Assembly (NCBI GenBank): GCA_950295325.1
Contig: OX485806.1
Location: forward strand, 46,185,169-46,249,168
From: Polytrichum commune
Lineage: Eukaryota > Streptophyta > Polytrichopsida > Polytrichales > Polytrichaceae
Direction: 5' to 3'
DNA length: 64,000 bases
Below, in pieces: positions 35,401 to 45,641 of this stretch. The notes below the pieces were generated by a model, which saw only the letters and a program-made list of their open reading frames with translations, ran no database searches and was not told where the DNA came from. How positions within the stretch are numbered: the stretch's first letter is position 1; every line of letters begins with the position of its first letter. A program made the translations under genes and the position numbers.

Positions 35401-36525
35401 GCTAACTGAGTAAGGGGCAGACTGAAATGTGGCTTAGTTAGGTCTTCCATTAGGCTCAAAGTGTTATTTTTGTGGCTAACTGAGTAAGGATGCTGACTTA
35501 AATGTGGCTTACTTAGCTCTTCAATAAGGCTCAAAGTGTTGATTTTGTGGCTAACTGAGTAAGGGGGCTGACTTAAATGTGGCTTACTTAGCTCTTCAAT
35601 AAGGCTCAAAGTGTTGTTTTTGTGGCTAACTTAGTAAGGGGGCTGACTTAAATGGGGCTTAGTTAGGTCTTCCATTAGGCTCAAAGTGTTGATTTTGTGG
35701 CTAACTGAGTAAGGGGGCTGACTTAAATGTGGCTTACTTGGCTCTTCAATAAGGCTGAAAGTGTTGTTTTTCTGGCTAACTGAGTAAGGGGCAGACTTAA
35801 ATGTGGCTTAGTTAGGTCTTCCATTAGGCTCAAAGTGTTGATTTTGTGGCTAACTGAGTAAGGGGGCTGACTTAAATGTGGCTTAGTTAGGTCTTCAATA
35901 AGGCTCAAAGTGTTGTTTTTTTGGCTAACTGAGTAAGGGGCTGACTTAAATGTGGCTTACTTAGCTCTTCAATAAGGCTCAAAGTGTTGTTTTTCTGGGT
36001 AACTTAGTAAGGATGCTGACTTAAATGTGGCTTATATAGCTCTTCAATAAGGCTCAAAGTGTTGATTTTGTGGCTAACTGAGTAAGGGGGCTAACTTAAA
36101 TGTGGCTTAGTTAGGTCTTGAATTAGGCTCAAAGTGTTGTTTTTCTGGCTAACTGAGTAAGGGGCAGACTTAAATGTGGCTTAGTTAGGTCTTCCATTAG
36201 GCTCAAAGTGTTGATTTTGTGGCTAACTGAGTAAGGGGGCTGACTTAAATGTGGCTTACATAGCTCTTCAATAAGGCTCAAAGTGTTGTTTTTCTAGCTA
36301 ACTGAGTAAGGGGCAGACTGAAATGTGGCTTAGTTAGGTCTTACATTAGGCTCAAAGTGTTGTTTTTGTGGCTAACTGAGTAAGGATGCTGACTTAAATG
36401 TGGCTTCTGTAGCTCTTCAATAAGGCTCAAAGTGTTGATTTTGTGGCTAACTGAGTAAGGGGGCTGACTTAAATGTGGCTTACTTAGCTCTTCAATAAGG
36501 CTCAAAGTGTTGTTTTTGTGGCTAA
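32470..36525. repeat. 3135-bp-offset duplication left of the solo LTR
   Basis: Variant monomers at about 32470-33390 (TTTTTTTGGCTAACTGAG, TTATATAGCTC, ACATAGCTC) recur at about 35605-36525, offset 3135 bp (42 monomers). They occur again 2919 bp further on, at about 38520-39440, in the copy that carries the full gypsy element. Boundaries are approximate. Confidence 0.8.
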
Positions 36526-36642
36526 CTGAGTAAGGGGCAGACTGAAATGTGGCTTAGTTAGGTCTTCCATTAGGCTCAAAGTGTTGTTTTTGTGGCTAAC
36601 TGAGTAAGGATGCTGACTTAAATGTGGCTTACTTAGCTCTTC

Positions 36643-36647
36643 AATAA
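36643..36647. other. Target-site duplication AATAA, left of the solo LTR
   Basis: AATAA precedes the LTR at 36648 and follows it at 37621-37625. The same pentamer flanks the full-length relative at 39567-46614. Confidence 0.93.
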
Positions 36648-37620
36648 TGTCGCAACCCTTGCTAGGTCCCTTAACAATCTTGCCAATTTTTGTTTCTAGC
36701 AAAGGTTACGAGCGCTAACCATTCGCATTCCGCCATGCTAATGGTTAGCTCCTCTTACCCCGGACCAATAGTTCATAGGAGGGAACCAACCCTCCTACTT
36801 TGCTTTCGGGACTCACCCCTTAATTGGTAACCCATTTCCCCAATGTGGACTTCCATCCATGGAAGTCCAATCCTATGTTGATCATCGCGTTGCCGGAGCA
36901 ACACTACAACAACCCGAACCATACTAGGCAACTATGGCCCCACAATGGGCCAATGCCCATGGAGGCCGTGCCGTTCGGCCTCGGGTGGGTGAGGCCACAC
37001 CACCTCACCCATATAAGCCTCTAGGACTCTACACGGAGCCCCTACCCCACCGCCAACCAACCTCTTGTCTCTCTACCAAGAGTTGGGGCCAAGTGGACAT
37101 TTTCCCTTAGCTGCTGGGCCTAGAACCCCCCCAGCAGCTTCAGACCATCATAACTTCCTTGTATGATGTCTGATCATAACAACCAACCACTCCATCCTCA
37201 TCTACGCTTCACGTAGATGCCGATGGACTCCTCACTTGCCCCATTCGGGCAAGTCTTGAGGAAGTTATGCCTGTTTGAACCTTGGCAGTCCCGGGAATCA
37301 CTCCCAGGCACTGCTGTACCAGGGCGCTGTCCCGGGACAGCGCCCCACTCAAATGGCCATAACTCCTAGCTCACACCTCCGATTGAGGTGTTCTTGAGCT
37401 TTCTAGAATCACCACGCCATGAACTACGCATAGCTCATGGCCTTACCCTTGTGCCTCCTAGTCTTCGTGGGTGGGAGGCGTTCCCAACGCCCGGGGCCCT
37501 CACCCACACTAGGATCACTTGGGCCCTCTCACCAACGGCGCCACAAGTCCCGGGTGTCACTCCGGGGTCCCCCTTGTGCCCATGGTGTTTCGGGCACTCC
37601 TCATGGAGAGGTGCGCGACA
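36648..37620 (-). mobile_element. Solo LTR of the Ty3/gypsy family (973 bp)
   Basis: It starts TGTCGCAACCC and ends GTGCGCGACA, with TG...CA termini and a TGTCGC/GCGACA inverted repeat. It is the same length as the two LTRs of the element at 39567-46614 and, by reading, differs only at 36691 (T; C at 39610). No internal region is attached, and the AATAA duplication is intact, as expected after recombination between the two LTRs of one element. Its satellite flanks are copies of the flanks of the full element. Open frames of 60-90 codons inside it are not conserved coding sequence. Confidence 0.95.
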
Positions 37621-39566
37621 AATAAGGATCAAAGTGTTGATTTTGTGGCTAACTGGGTAAGGGGCAGACTTGAATGTGGCTTAGTTAGGTCTTCGATTAG
37701 GCTCAAAGTGTTGATTTTGTGGCTAACTGAGTAAGGGGGCTGACTTCAATGTGGCTTAGTTAGGTCTTGAATTAGGCTCAAAGTGTTGTTTTTCTCGCTA
37801 ACTGAGTAAGGGGCAGACTGAAATGTGGCTTAGTTAGGTCTTCCATTAGGCTCAAAGTGTTGTTTTTGTGGCTAACTGAGTAAGGATGCTGACTTAAATG
37901 TGGCTTACTTAGCTCTTCAATAAGGCTCAAAATGTTGATTTTGTGGCTAACTGAGTAAGGGGGCTGACTTAAATGTGGCTTACTTAGCTCTTCAATAAGG
38001 CTCAAAGTGTTGATTTTGTGGCTAACTGAGTAAGGGGGCTGACTCAAATGTGGCTTACTTAGCTCTTCAATAAGGCTCAAAGTGTTGTTTTTCTGGCTAA
38101 CTAAGTAAGGGGCAGACTGAAATGTGGTTTTGTTAGGTCTTCCATTAGGCTCAAAGTGTTGTTTTTGTGGCTAACTGAGTAAGGATGCTGACTTAAATGT
38201 GGCTTACTTAGCTCTTCAATAAGGCTCAAAATGTTGATTTTGTGGCTAACTGAATAAGGGGGCAGACTTGAATGTGGCCTAGTTAGGTCTTCGATTAGGC
38301 TCAAAGTGTTGTTTTTCTGGCTAACTGAGTAAGGGGCAGACTGAAATGTGGCTTAGTTAGGTCTTCCATTAGGCTCAAAGTGTTATTTTTGTGGCTAACT
38401 GAGTAAGGATGCTGACTTAAATGTGGCTTACTTAGCTCTTCAATAAGGCTCAAAGTGTTGATTTTGTGGCTAACTGAGTAAGGGGGCTGACTTAAATGTG
38501 GCTTACTTAGCTCTTCAATAAGGCTCAAAGTGTTGTTTTTGTGGCTAACTTAGTAAGGGGGCTGACTTAAATGGGGCTTAGTTAGGTCTTCCATTAGGCT
38601 CAAAGTGTTGATTTTGTGGCTAACTGAGTAAGGGGGCTGACTTAAATGTGGCTTACTTGGCTCTTCAATAAGGCTGAAAGTGTTGTTTTTCTGGCTAACT
38701 GAGTAAGGGGCAGACTTAAATGTGGCTTAGTTAGGTCTTCCATTAGGCTCAAAGTGTTGATTTTGTGGCTAACTGAGTAAGGGGGCTGACTTAAATGTGG
38801 CTTAGTTAGGTCTTCAATAAGGCTCAAAGTGTTGTTTTTTTGGCTAACTGAGTAAGGGGCTGACTTAAATGTGGCTTACTTAGCTCTTCAATAAGGCTCA
38901 AAGTGTTGTTTTTCTGGGTAACTTAGTAAGGATGCTGACTTAAATGTGGCTTATATAGCTCTTCAATAAGGCTCAAAGTGTTGATTTTGTGGCTAACTGA
39001 GTAAGGGGGCTAACTTAAATGTGGCTTAGTTAGGTCTTGAATTAGGCTCAAAGTGTTGTTTTTCTGGCTAACTGAGTAAGGGGCAGACTTAAATGTGGCT
39101 TAGTTAGGTCTTCCATTAGGCTCAAAGTGTTGATTTTGTGGCTAACTGAGTAAGGGGGCTGACTTAAATGTGGCTTACATAGCTCTTCAATAAGGCTCAA
39201 AGTGTTGTTTTTCTAGCTAACTGAGTAAGGGGCAGACTGAAATGTGGCTTAGTTAGGTCTTACATTAGGCTCAAAGTGTTGTTTTTGTGGCTAACTGAGT
39301 AAGGATGCTGACTTAAATGTGGCTTCTGTAGCTCTTCAATAAGGCTCAAAGTGTTGATTTTGTGGCTAACTGAGTAAGGGGGCTGACTTAAATGTGGCTT
39401 ACTTAGCTCTTCAATAAGGCTCAAAGTGTTGTTTTTGTGGCTAACTGAGTAAGGGGCAGACTGAAATGTGGCTTAGTTAGGTCTTCCATTAGGCTCAAAG
39501 TGTTGTTTTTGTGGCTAACTGAGTAAGGATGCTGACTTAAATGTGGCTTACTTAGCTCTTCAATAA
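37621..39566. repeat. Satellite array between solo LTR and full gypsy element
   Basis: About 26 monomers. The first ~420 bp (37621 to about 38042) match 46615 to about 47036, the right flank of the full element. From about 38009 to 39566 it matches about 35090-36647, the left flank of the solo LTR. The two matches overlap within one monomer near 38009-38042, which marks an exchange point. Confidence 0.95.
39562..39566. other. Target-site duplication AATAA, left of the full gypsy element
   Basis: AATAA directly before TGTCGC at 39567, matched by AATAA at 46615-46619. Confidence 0.93.
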
Positions 39567-40539
39567 TGTCGCAACCCTTGCTAGGTCCCTTAACAATCTT
39601 GCCAATTTTCGTTTCTAGCAAAGGTTACGAGCGCTAACCATTCGCATTCCGCCATGCTAATGGTTAGCTCCTCTTACCCCGGACCAATAGTTCATAGGAG
39701 GGAACCAACCCTCCTACTTTGCTTTCGGGACTCACCCCTTAATTGGTAACCCATTTCCCCAATGTGGACTTCCATCCATGGAAGTCCAATCCTATGTTGA
39801 TCATCGCGTTGCCGGAGCAACACTACAACAACCCGAACCATACTAGGCAACTATGGCCCCACAATGGGCCAATGCCCATGGAGGCCGTGCCGTTCGGCCT
39901 CGGGTGGGTGAGGCCACACCACCTCACCCATATAAGCCTCTAGGACTCTACACGGAGCCCCTACCCCACCGCCAACCAACCTCTTGTCTCTCTACCAAGA
40001 GTTGGGGCCAAGTGGACATTTTCCCTTAGCTGCTGGGCCTAGAACCCCCCCAGCAGCTTCAGACCATCATAACTTCCTTGTATGATGTCTGATCATAACA
40101 ACCAACCACTCCATCCTCATCTACGCTTCACGTAGATGCCGATGGACTCCTCACTTGCCCCATTCGGGCAAGTCTTGAGGAAGTTATGCCTGTTTGAACC
40201 TTGGCAGTCCCGGGAATCACTCCCAGGCACTGCTGTACCAGGGCGCTGTCCCGGGACAGCGCCCCACTCAAATGGCCATAACTCCTAGCTCACACCTCCG
40301 ATTGAGGTGTTCTTGAGCTTTCTAGAATCACCACGCCATGAACTACGCATAGCTCATGGCCTTACCCTTGTGCCTCCTAGTCTTCGTGGGTGGGAGGCGT
40401 TCCCAACGCCCGGGGCCCTCACCCACACTAGGATCACTTGGGCCCTCTCACCAACGGCGCCACAAGTCCCGGGTGTCACTCCGGGGTCCCCCTTGTGCCC
40501 ATGGTGTTTCGGGCACTCCTCATGGAGAGGTGCGCGACA
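39567..40539 (-). repeat. Gypsy 3' LTR (973 bp)
   Basis: TGTCGC...GCGACA termini. It is rich in inverted repeats: a perfect 24-bp palindrome at 40241-40264, a 10-bp stem AGCTGCTGGG/CCCAGCAGCT at 40028-40058, and an 8-bp stem CATCTACG/CGTAGATG with a 5-base loop at 40118-40138. A TATA-like stretch (CTTATATGG on the minus strand) occurs near 39928-39936. The same elements recur in the other two LTR copies. Confidence 0.95.
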
Positions 40540-40551
40540 CTCACCCCCACC
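40540..40551 (-). other. Polypurine tract, gypsy
   Basis: The minus strand reads GGTGGGGGTGAG directly against the 3' LTR, a pure-purine run interrupted by one T. This is the expected position for plus-strand priming. Confidence 0.88.
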
Positions 40552-41340
40552 AAACGGAGTCGATGCCCTCATCGACAATACTCGTAGTCGGCACACCAAT
40601 TCTCAAGTTGCCATCCTCTATGGTGCGGCATTGTGTTTACCTTAGGGCGCGACCCCCACAATGCATCTTCAAATTTGGCATAGTCCCAAAGGTGTCGTTC
40701 CTAGGTGGTCCGTTAGCGACCTTGGATCTCTCCTCCAAGGACCTAACCTATACTAGACCCACCTACTTTGGGACTCACTTGGGTTGCCCCTCCTTTGGGG
40801 CCTCCCCCGTTAGGCTCCACTAGCCTAACGTGACACATCTAGGCGAGACCTCAACGCTTCCACTAAGTTGTCTCGGTTGCAACTCCGAGATGGCTTTCCA
40901 TTGTTAAGCCACGCCTCGATCGCACGGGGGTGATGCCAAGTCCCGCCCGACTCGGTTCCCACTTTGCTCTTTCGAGACATGGGTTCATGACTCCCATGCG
41001 CCAACTTTCGTTAGCTCGCGGGTAGCACTTTTATGAGCACGCGCCATCACCTTGTCCCCGCCCGGACAAGCCCACAATTAAGAAGTTTCTTGGTTTTATC
41101 CAAGGCCCCTCCAAGCCATGGCCCCCAATTACTCGGCTTACCCAACCTAGTTTGGCATGTCTATTCCCCCTCTTCCATTAACCAAGCACAAGTACAAGAC
41201 TAGGACCTCATCTCATACTTTTCTCTTTGCACCACTAAAGTTAGGATTTTATTCCGTCAAGCCAAAGAACAAGTTCATGTCGTGGAGCAATTAACCTCGA
41301 AGCTAAGTGTGCTACTAGCGTCTCTCCCCCACTAAAGGAG
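40552..41340 (-). other. Gypsy 3' non-coding region
   Basis: About 790 bp between the chromodomain remnant and the polypurine tract, of mixed base composition. No conserved domain or convincing ORF was recognised in either strand. It may be 3' untranslated sequence plus decayed pol tail. Confidence 0.5.
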
Positions 41341-41369
41341 ATTGATGTCCTCATCAATGCCTACGCTTC

Positions 41370-41815
41370 ATTTTATTGGAATCCTTAGCCTTAGTTTCTT
41401 CAAAGTGCTTCACCAATTCATTGGTGTTCACCATGTCTCTTGCCGCCACCCAAGCGGTTTCTTTCTCATGGTATCCTCACCATTTCACCAAGTACTCATT
41501 TGTACATTTTGTTTTCATTTTCACTTGGGCTTCCTACACTTGAGGATGCCCTCCTACCTCATGTTCCAAGTGACCTCCACAAGGTCGGGACGTGGCCTAA
41601 TCACTTGCTTGTGATCGGGCCACAAGGTGTCGTCCTAAAATGACTTTCGTAATGAGACATGAAATGTCGGATGCACTTTGATGTCCGGCGGTAATTCCAA
41701 CTTATACATGTCCTTGAACACTTGTTGCACAATGGAAAACGAAGTTCCAATTTTGGACATGAACTTTTGAAGTAAGGCCTTTGGGCAAGGTGAAGTTGTC
41801 CACATTCAACAACAC
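41370..41815 (-). pseudogene. Integrase C-terminal and chromodomain remnant
   Basis: On the minus strand the integrase tail continues past a stop with KVLLNV (about 41800) and KVHPTFHVSL (about 41670), the usual lead-in to the chromodomain in chromoviruses. YLVKW follows at 41480-41494, then a stop, then GYHEKETAWVAARDM at about 41435-41479. That is the core of a chromodomain. In intact chromoviruses this domain reads histone marks and directs integration to heterochromatin. Here at least two in-frame stops and frameshifts break it, so no functional product is expected. Confidence 0.8.
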
Positions 41816-42790
41816 CTTATTGGCCCACCTCATACTCCACTTCGCGTCTTCCGGCATTGATTTGCACTCCGTAGCACCTTCGGGCTTTCTCCACCAACAA
41901 CTTGGTCATCTCCAAGACTTGTTTACCATCCTTGGCCAAGTCCTCACCATCTTGGTTCAACTCTAGTGTTGAATGTGCCCCCTCGAGAGCTAGGTTAATA
42001 GGTTGGAGCGCATCCACTACATAAGCCACCACCAAAGACCACCCCTTGGTAGCCAAGTGCGTGGCTACATTGCAATTACACTCCGCTCGACCCACATAGT
42101 CCGCCCAATCTCCTTGGTCCGCCCCCACCAAGTTCCTCAAGTATTGCTTCAAGACTCCATTCACACGCTCCGTTTTCCCAAATATTTGGGAATGCAAGGC
42201 CGTGCTAAACCTTAGTTTCATTGCGACCTCCTTAGAGAAATGCATTGAAAATGCACTTGTGAACTTTGGATCTTGATCCCACACAATCACTCTTGGCAAC
42301 CCGTGGTGCCTCAACCATCCTTTGAGAAAAGGCTATGCGGTCTCCAACGCGGTGGCGGTTCCCACAATCAGCACCATGTGTGCCAACTTGGCAAACCGCT
42401 CTACCATCAACAAGATGGCATCATACCCATGTGACTCCGGCAAACTTGTGATCAAGTCCATGCACATACTATGCCATGGCGCCGACGGGATAAGCAACGG
42501 TTGCAAGAAACCGCCTTGCTTTTGGTAAGAGGCTCGGTTCACTTGGCACTTTATTCACGCCTTCACAAAGTGGGTTATATCCTCCTTTATGCACCGCCAA
42601 TGGTACCTCCATGACACCATTCTATGGCGGTTTTTTCTTTCTCCTCTATGGCCGGCAATAGGACTATCACATTTTTCCTTCAAAACCGATAGCCTCAACT
42701 TGCCTTGAGGCACATACACCCGACTTTGCTTGCACTTGAACAATCCGTCCACCAACTTAACCTCTTTGAGCACCTTGCTCTTGCGAAGCT
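41816..42790 (-). pseudogene. Gypsy integrase remnant (zinc finger and DDE core)
   Basis: Three minus-strand pieces make up one integrase. At 42555-42773 is the zinc-binding region with SPIAGHRGER and EDITHFVK; the frame stops at TGA (42555-42557), where the first cysteine of the HHCC finger is expected. At 42333-42542 is the core start with MDLITSLPESHGYDAIL. At 41817-42314 is the rest, with VIVWDQDPKF and KTERVNGVL. The three catalytic acidic residues (D of MDL, D of WDQD, E of TERVN) are still present, but the pieces are in broken frames. No single integrase can be made from this copy. Confidence 0.9.
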
Positions 42791-43850
42791 CACCTAAAAG
42801 CTTTTGTGCCTCGGGGTAGTTAATTTACCCCTCCCGTATCTTGCATCACAAGTTTCCTTCGCCGGCACACATTAGCCACAAGGTTTGGATGGTTCTCATT
42901 GCTTGGAACTCATCCGGTCTACTTAGCGCATCCGGCACCACATTTTCATGGTCCGGTTTGTGGATCAAATCCACCTTCATAAGCGCCAAACTATCATGCC
43001 ACCGCAATGACTTGGCGCTCACTTGCGCTTGTATATGTTAAAATACTTTTAGGACACATTGTCCATGTAGACCTTTGCTTTGTGCGACCCCAAATAGTGT
43101 CGCCACATCTTCAAGCAATGCACTACGGCAAAGAAGTTCTTTGTCATGAGTTGGTTGTCTTCTTTGACAACCATCGAGCCTCAAGCCCCCATATGCAAAG
43201 GCCATCCATCTTACATTAACAATCCGCCATTGGCAAAGTCATTCACCCCCGTATGCACCTCAAAAGGTATGTCAAGCTCCGCGAACTTGAGCACAGGCGG
43301 CGAAGAGAACTTGGTCTTAAGCTCCCCAAAGACTCATGACAAACATCATCCCACTCTTGGGATAGCCATTTCTTCCACAAGTCGAACCATCGAGCTTCAT
43401 GCTCTCGTATGCAATGGCCATCCATCTTGCATCAACATCCGCCAATGGTAAAGTCCTCGCCCCCCGTATGCACCTCAAAAGGTTTGTCAAGCTCCGCGAA
43501 CTTGAAAACGGGTGGTAAAGAGGAACTTGGTCTTAAGCTCCTCAAAGACTTGGTGGCAAGGCTCATCCCACTCTTGGGATAGCCATTTCTTGCACAAGTT
43601 GGACAAGCTTCTACAACCATGGAGCTTAATGCTCCCATAAGCAATGGTCCTCCATCTTGGATCAACATCCGCCAATGGTAAAGTCCTTTGCCTTCATGTG
43701 CACCTCAACATGCTCATGAAAATCCGAAACTTAACCACATCTTGTGAAGAGAACTTTTTCTTGAGCTCCCCAAAGGCTTGGTGACAAGGCTCATCCCACT
43801 CTTGGGATAGCCATTTTTTCCAACATGTTGACTAAGGTTCTAGCAACCTT
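42791..43850 (-). pseudogene. RNase H region remnant with a tandem triplication
   Basis: The minus strand shows RNase H pieces: the start (WDEPCHQVFEELK, KFAELDKPFEVHTG, IGGCLMQDG-like), the middle (FFAVVHCLKMWRHYL, about 43090-43140) and the end (LRWHDSLALMKVDLIHKP, about 42945-43010). The starting segment is present three times in tandem. The landmark CCATCGAGC/CCATGGAGC occurs at 43171, 43387 and 43617 (steps of 216 and 230 bp), and each unit repeats CATCCCACTCTTGGGATAGC and GCCAATGGTAAAGTC-like stretches. The copies are diverged and each contains stops or frameshifts. Confidence 0.85.
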
Positions 43851-44330
43851 AGAAAAACCATGAATGAAGTGGTGGTAGTAGTTGGTTAGGCCAACAAATG
43901 ACCTAAGCCCTTTTCTTGAGTCAAGGGCCAATTCTCTTCTTGGATTGCCTTGACATTCTTCATGTTCATCCACCAACTTCCTTTGTCACCACATACCTCA
44001 AGAACTCAATTTCTCGTTGAGCAAAGTTATTTTTCACTCCTTGGCGGTAACTTTTTGGGCAACACATTGGTGAATACATCCTTGTATCTCACCAACATCC
44101 CACCAATGTGATTTGGAGGAGGCCCATCTTTCCTAGCCTCTCCATACATTCCTTGGAGTTCCTCCAATGGAACCATGACCATTATGTTTTCTATTTTTCA
44201 GTTGGTCCATTAAGACCAAATTCAACTTGGGTCCTCCTACCATAGGAGTCCTTGTCAATTTGAACATCAACTCATTGCCATTATGACACATCATAATGCA
44301 CCGCAAGCACACCGGCTTGCACCTCACATC
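43851..44330 (-). pseudogene. Reverse transcriptase edges with the catalytic core deleted
   Basis: Reading the minus strand, the linker before RT (YKDVFTNVLPKKLPPR, about 44040-44085) is followed within about 10 bp by NFAQREIEFLRYVVTK (about 43985-44032), which belongs to the end of the RT thumb. RSFVGLTNYYHHFIHGFSK (about 43848-43905) then follows from the connection region. Fingers and palm, including the YxDD box, are absent. By comparison with family architecture roughly 180 codons are missing at about 44030-44040. This copy cannot encode polymerase. Confidence 0.85.
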
Positions 44331-44645
44331 TTTCATGTGAGTTTCAAAGAAGGCGGCCTTCACAATGACATGCATTTCATCTATTTCACTTGGTGTGAAA
44401 TTTTGACAAAAATCCAATGTCCCACATTGAAAGGTTACATGCATCGCGGCCTCCTTTGTCTCATGCGGTTTGCCCTTTCCAAACCGACCTTGGTGGGCTT
44501 GCCCGCTCTACCAATCGGCAAGCCCCAACTCCCTTATGAATTTTGGGCTCAAGAAGGCATGGCTTGCCTCTTTGTCAACCCATTAGACGTTTGTCCCATT
44601 CATTTGAGCCTCAAGATATAAAATAGTTGGCCTTGGCTTAAGGCT
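44331..44645 (-). pseudogene. Gypsy aspartic protease remnant
   Basis: The minus strand reads VDKEASHAFLSPKFIRELGL at about 44522-44579, the position of the protease active site. Where the family has D-T/S-G-A, this copy has D-K-E-A, which would be inactive. Downstream DFCQNFTPSEIDEMHVIV and CHNGNELMFKLTRTPM (about 44220-44410) continue the protease-to-RT linker. Stops occur just before and after the active-site segment. Confidence 0.75.
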
Positions 44646-44689
44646 ACTAGCCTTGGCCACAATGCCATCGTCTTACATTTGGTCCTCGG

Positions 44690-44995
44690 CAACTTGGCTT
44701 GGCTTGGTCCGCAAAGCCAACTTTAAACATTTCGTCCGCGGGACAAATTGGTTTGGTGCCACAAAACCAATTTCTAATAGTTTGTCCGCAAAACAAACAT
44801 GTTTTGCCTTGGTAGCACAAAGCCACCTTCCCACACTCCGTCCACGGCACGAACATGAATTGCCTTGGTAGGACAAACCCACCTCCCAACATTCCGTCCG
44901 CGGCACAAGTATGATTTGCTTTGAAAGCATAAAGCCACCTTTCAACATTCCGTCCGCGGCACCAACATGTTTTGCCTAAGTAAAATGGACCAAAC
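44690..44995 (-). repeat. 56-bp minisatellite in the gypsy gag/protease interval
   Basis: About five units, recognisable by GTCCGCGG/GTCCACGG/GTCCGCAA at about 44734, 44784, 44840, 44896 and 44952. The last three steps are exactly 56 bp and the first is about 50. Each unit also has a TTTGCCTTGGTAG-like run. Because 56 is not a multiple of 3, the expansion shifts frame at every unit and cannot be neutral for a translated gag-pol. Similarity between units is clear but imperfect. Confidence 0.85.
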
Positions 44996-45627
44996 AATTT
45001 GCACTCATTTCTTTGGGACCTACTTTGGCTAAAGCCACTTGTGGTGATGCGCCGCCAAACTTCTCTTTAGGACCATCGGCTTCAATGCTCTTGCAAACTT
45101 GATGGTCCCCACCATGTCCTCAAGAAGCCTTAGGGACTTAAACAAGGCATCCACCACCCGCTTTTAAAACCCCACCTAAAAGGATGCATTTCTTAGAAAG
45201 CTCGTCCGTTTTAGGTGTATCCTTCATTTGTGCGTTTGAATAGCGCACATAGGCCTTAAGAGACCCCGGGTGCCTCATTAGCACCAAATTCATTCCAACA
45301 TCAATACCTTCCAGGCATTTCGAATTGGAATTTCAATCCAACATTAATGCCCTCCAAGGTTTTGGGTGCTTTCGGTATTCTAGGCCCCAAAAGTTTTTTG
45401 AGGTTTCCGGGAGCCCTTTTCAAAGCACTCCTCCATTTTCCTTACCAAATCCACCCTCATGCCCACTATTGTCATTAGAACCAATGGTATGGTCAAATTC
45501 CACTTGCACATGATCCTTGTTCCAATTTGAGCCTCACAACCTTTTGGAAACCCCGGGCTCACCATCATAACCCGCATTTTTGATAGCCATGTTTCCCTCA
45601 AAGTGCGAGCTCAAAACTTGGAACCCT
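44996..45627 (-). pseudogene. Gag remnant and 5' leader of the gypsy element
   Basis: The leader next to the primer-binding site contains GGGAAACATGGC (ATG on the minus strand at about 45587-45589), a plausible former gag start, with a stop about 18 codons later. Near 45190-45285 the minus strand reads LVLMRHPGSLKAYVRYSNAQMKD (shown in part), which resembles the end of the retrotransposon gag domain. The rest of gag is not recognisable by eye and no CCHC knuckle was found. Other open stretches are under 75 codons. Confidence 0.5.
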
Positions 45628-45639
45628 GCTCTGATACCA
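45628..45639 (-). other. Primer-binding site (tRNA-iMet 3' end), gypsy
   Basis: The minus strand reads TGGTATCAGAGC, two bases inside the 5' LTR. This is the standard plant site complementary to the 3' end of initiator tRNA-Met. It contrasts with the internal-tRNA site of the copia element in the same window. Confidence 0.95.
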
Positions 45640-45641
45640 AG

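Larger units (their letters stand above)
13084..36647. repeat. Satellite array, 74/75-bp monomers (central block)
   Basis: About 315 monomers of the family seen at the left end, same orientation, with no gene or other insertion. A 224-bp trimer is common: one 74-bp monomer (GGGGCAGACTGAAATG), then two 75-bp monomers (GATGCTGAC and GGGGGCTGAC). It is clear at 16262-16937 and 22385-23060. Four-monomer (299-bp) versions alternate with it. Variant marks such as GTGGTTTTGTTAGG, CTTGGTTAGG, GATTAAAGGGGC and GGTCGTCAATAAGG allow long-range copies to be traced; these are listed separately. Single-base changes dominate and no strongly degenerated stretch was noticed. Confidence 0.97.

Noticed and set aside
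13084-36647. A CRISPR-like array
   Set aside because: Monomers are contiguous with no unique spacers, and the context is plant retrotransposons; this is satellite DNA.
36824-37734. Open frames of 62-90 codons inside the solo LTR, repeated in the other LTRs
   Set aside because: Identical only because the LTRs are identical; several overlap on both strands and none resembles a known protein. One runs out of the LTR into satellite.
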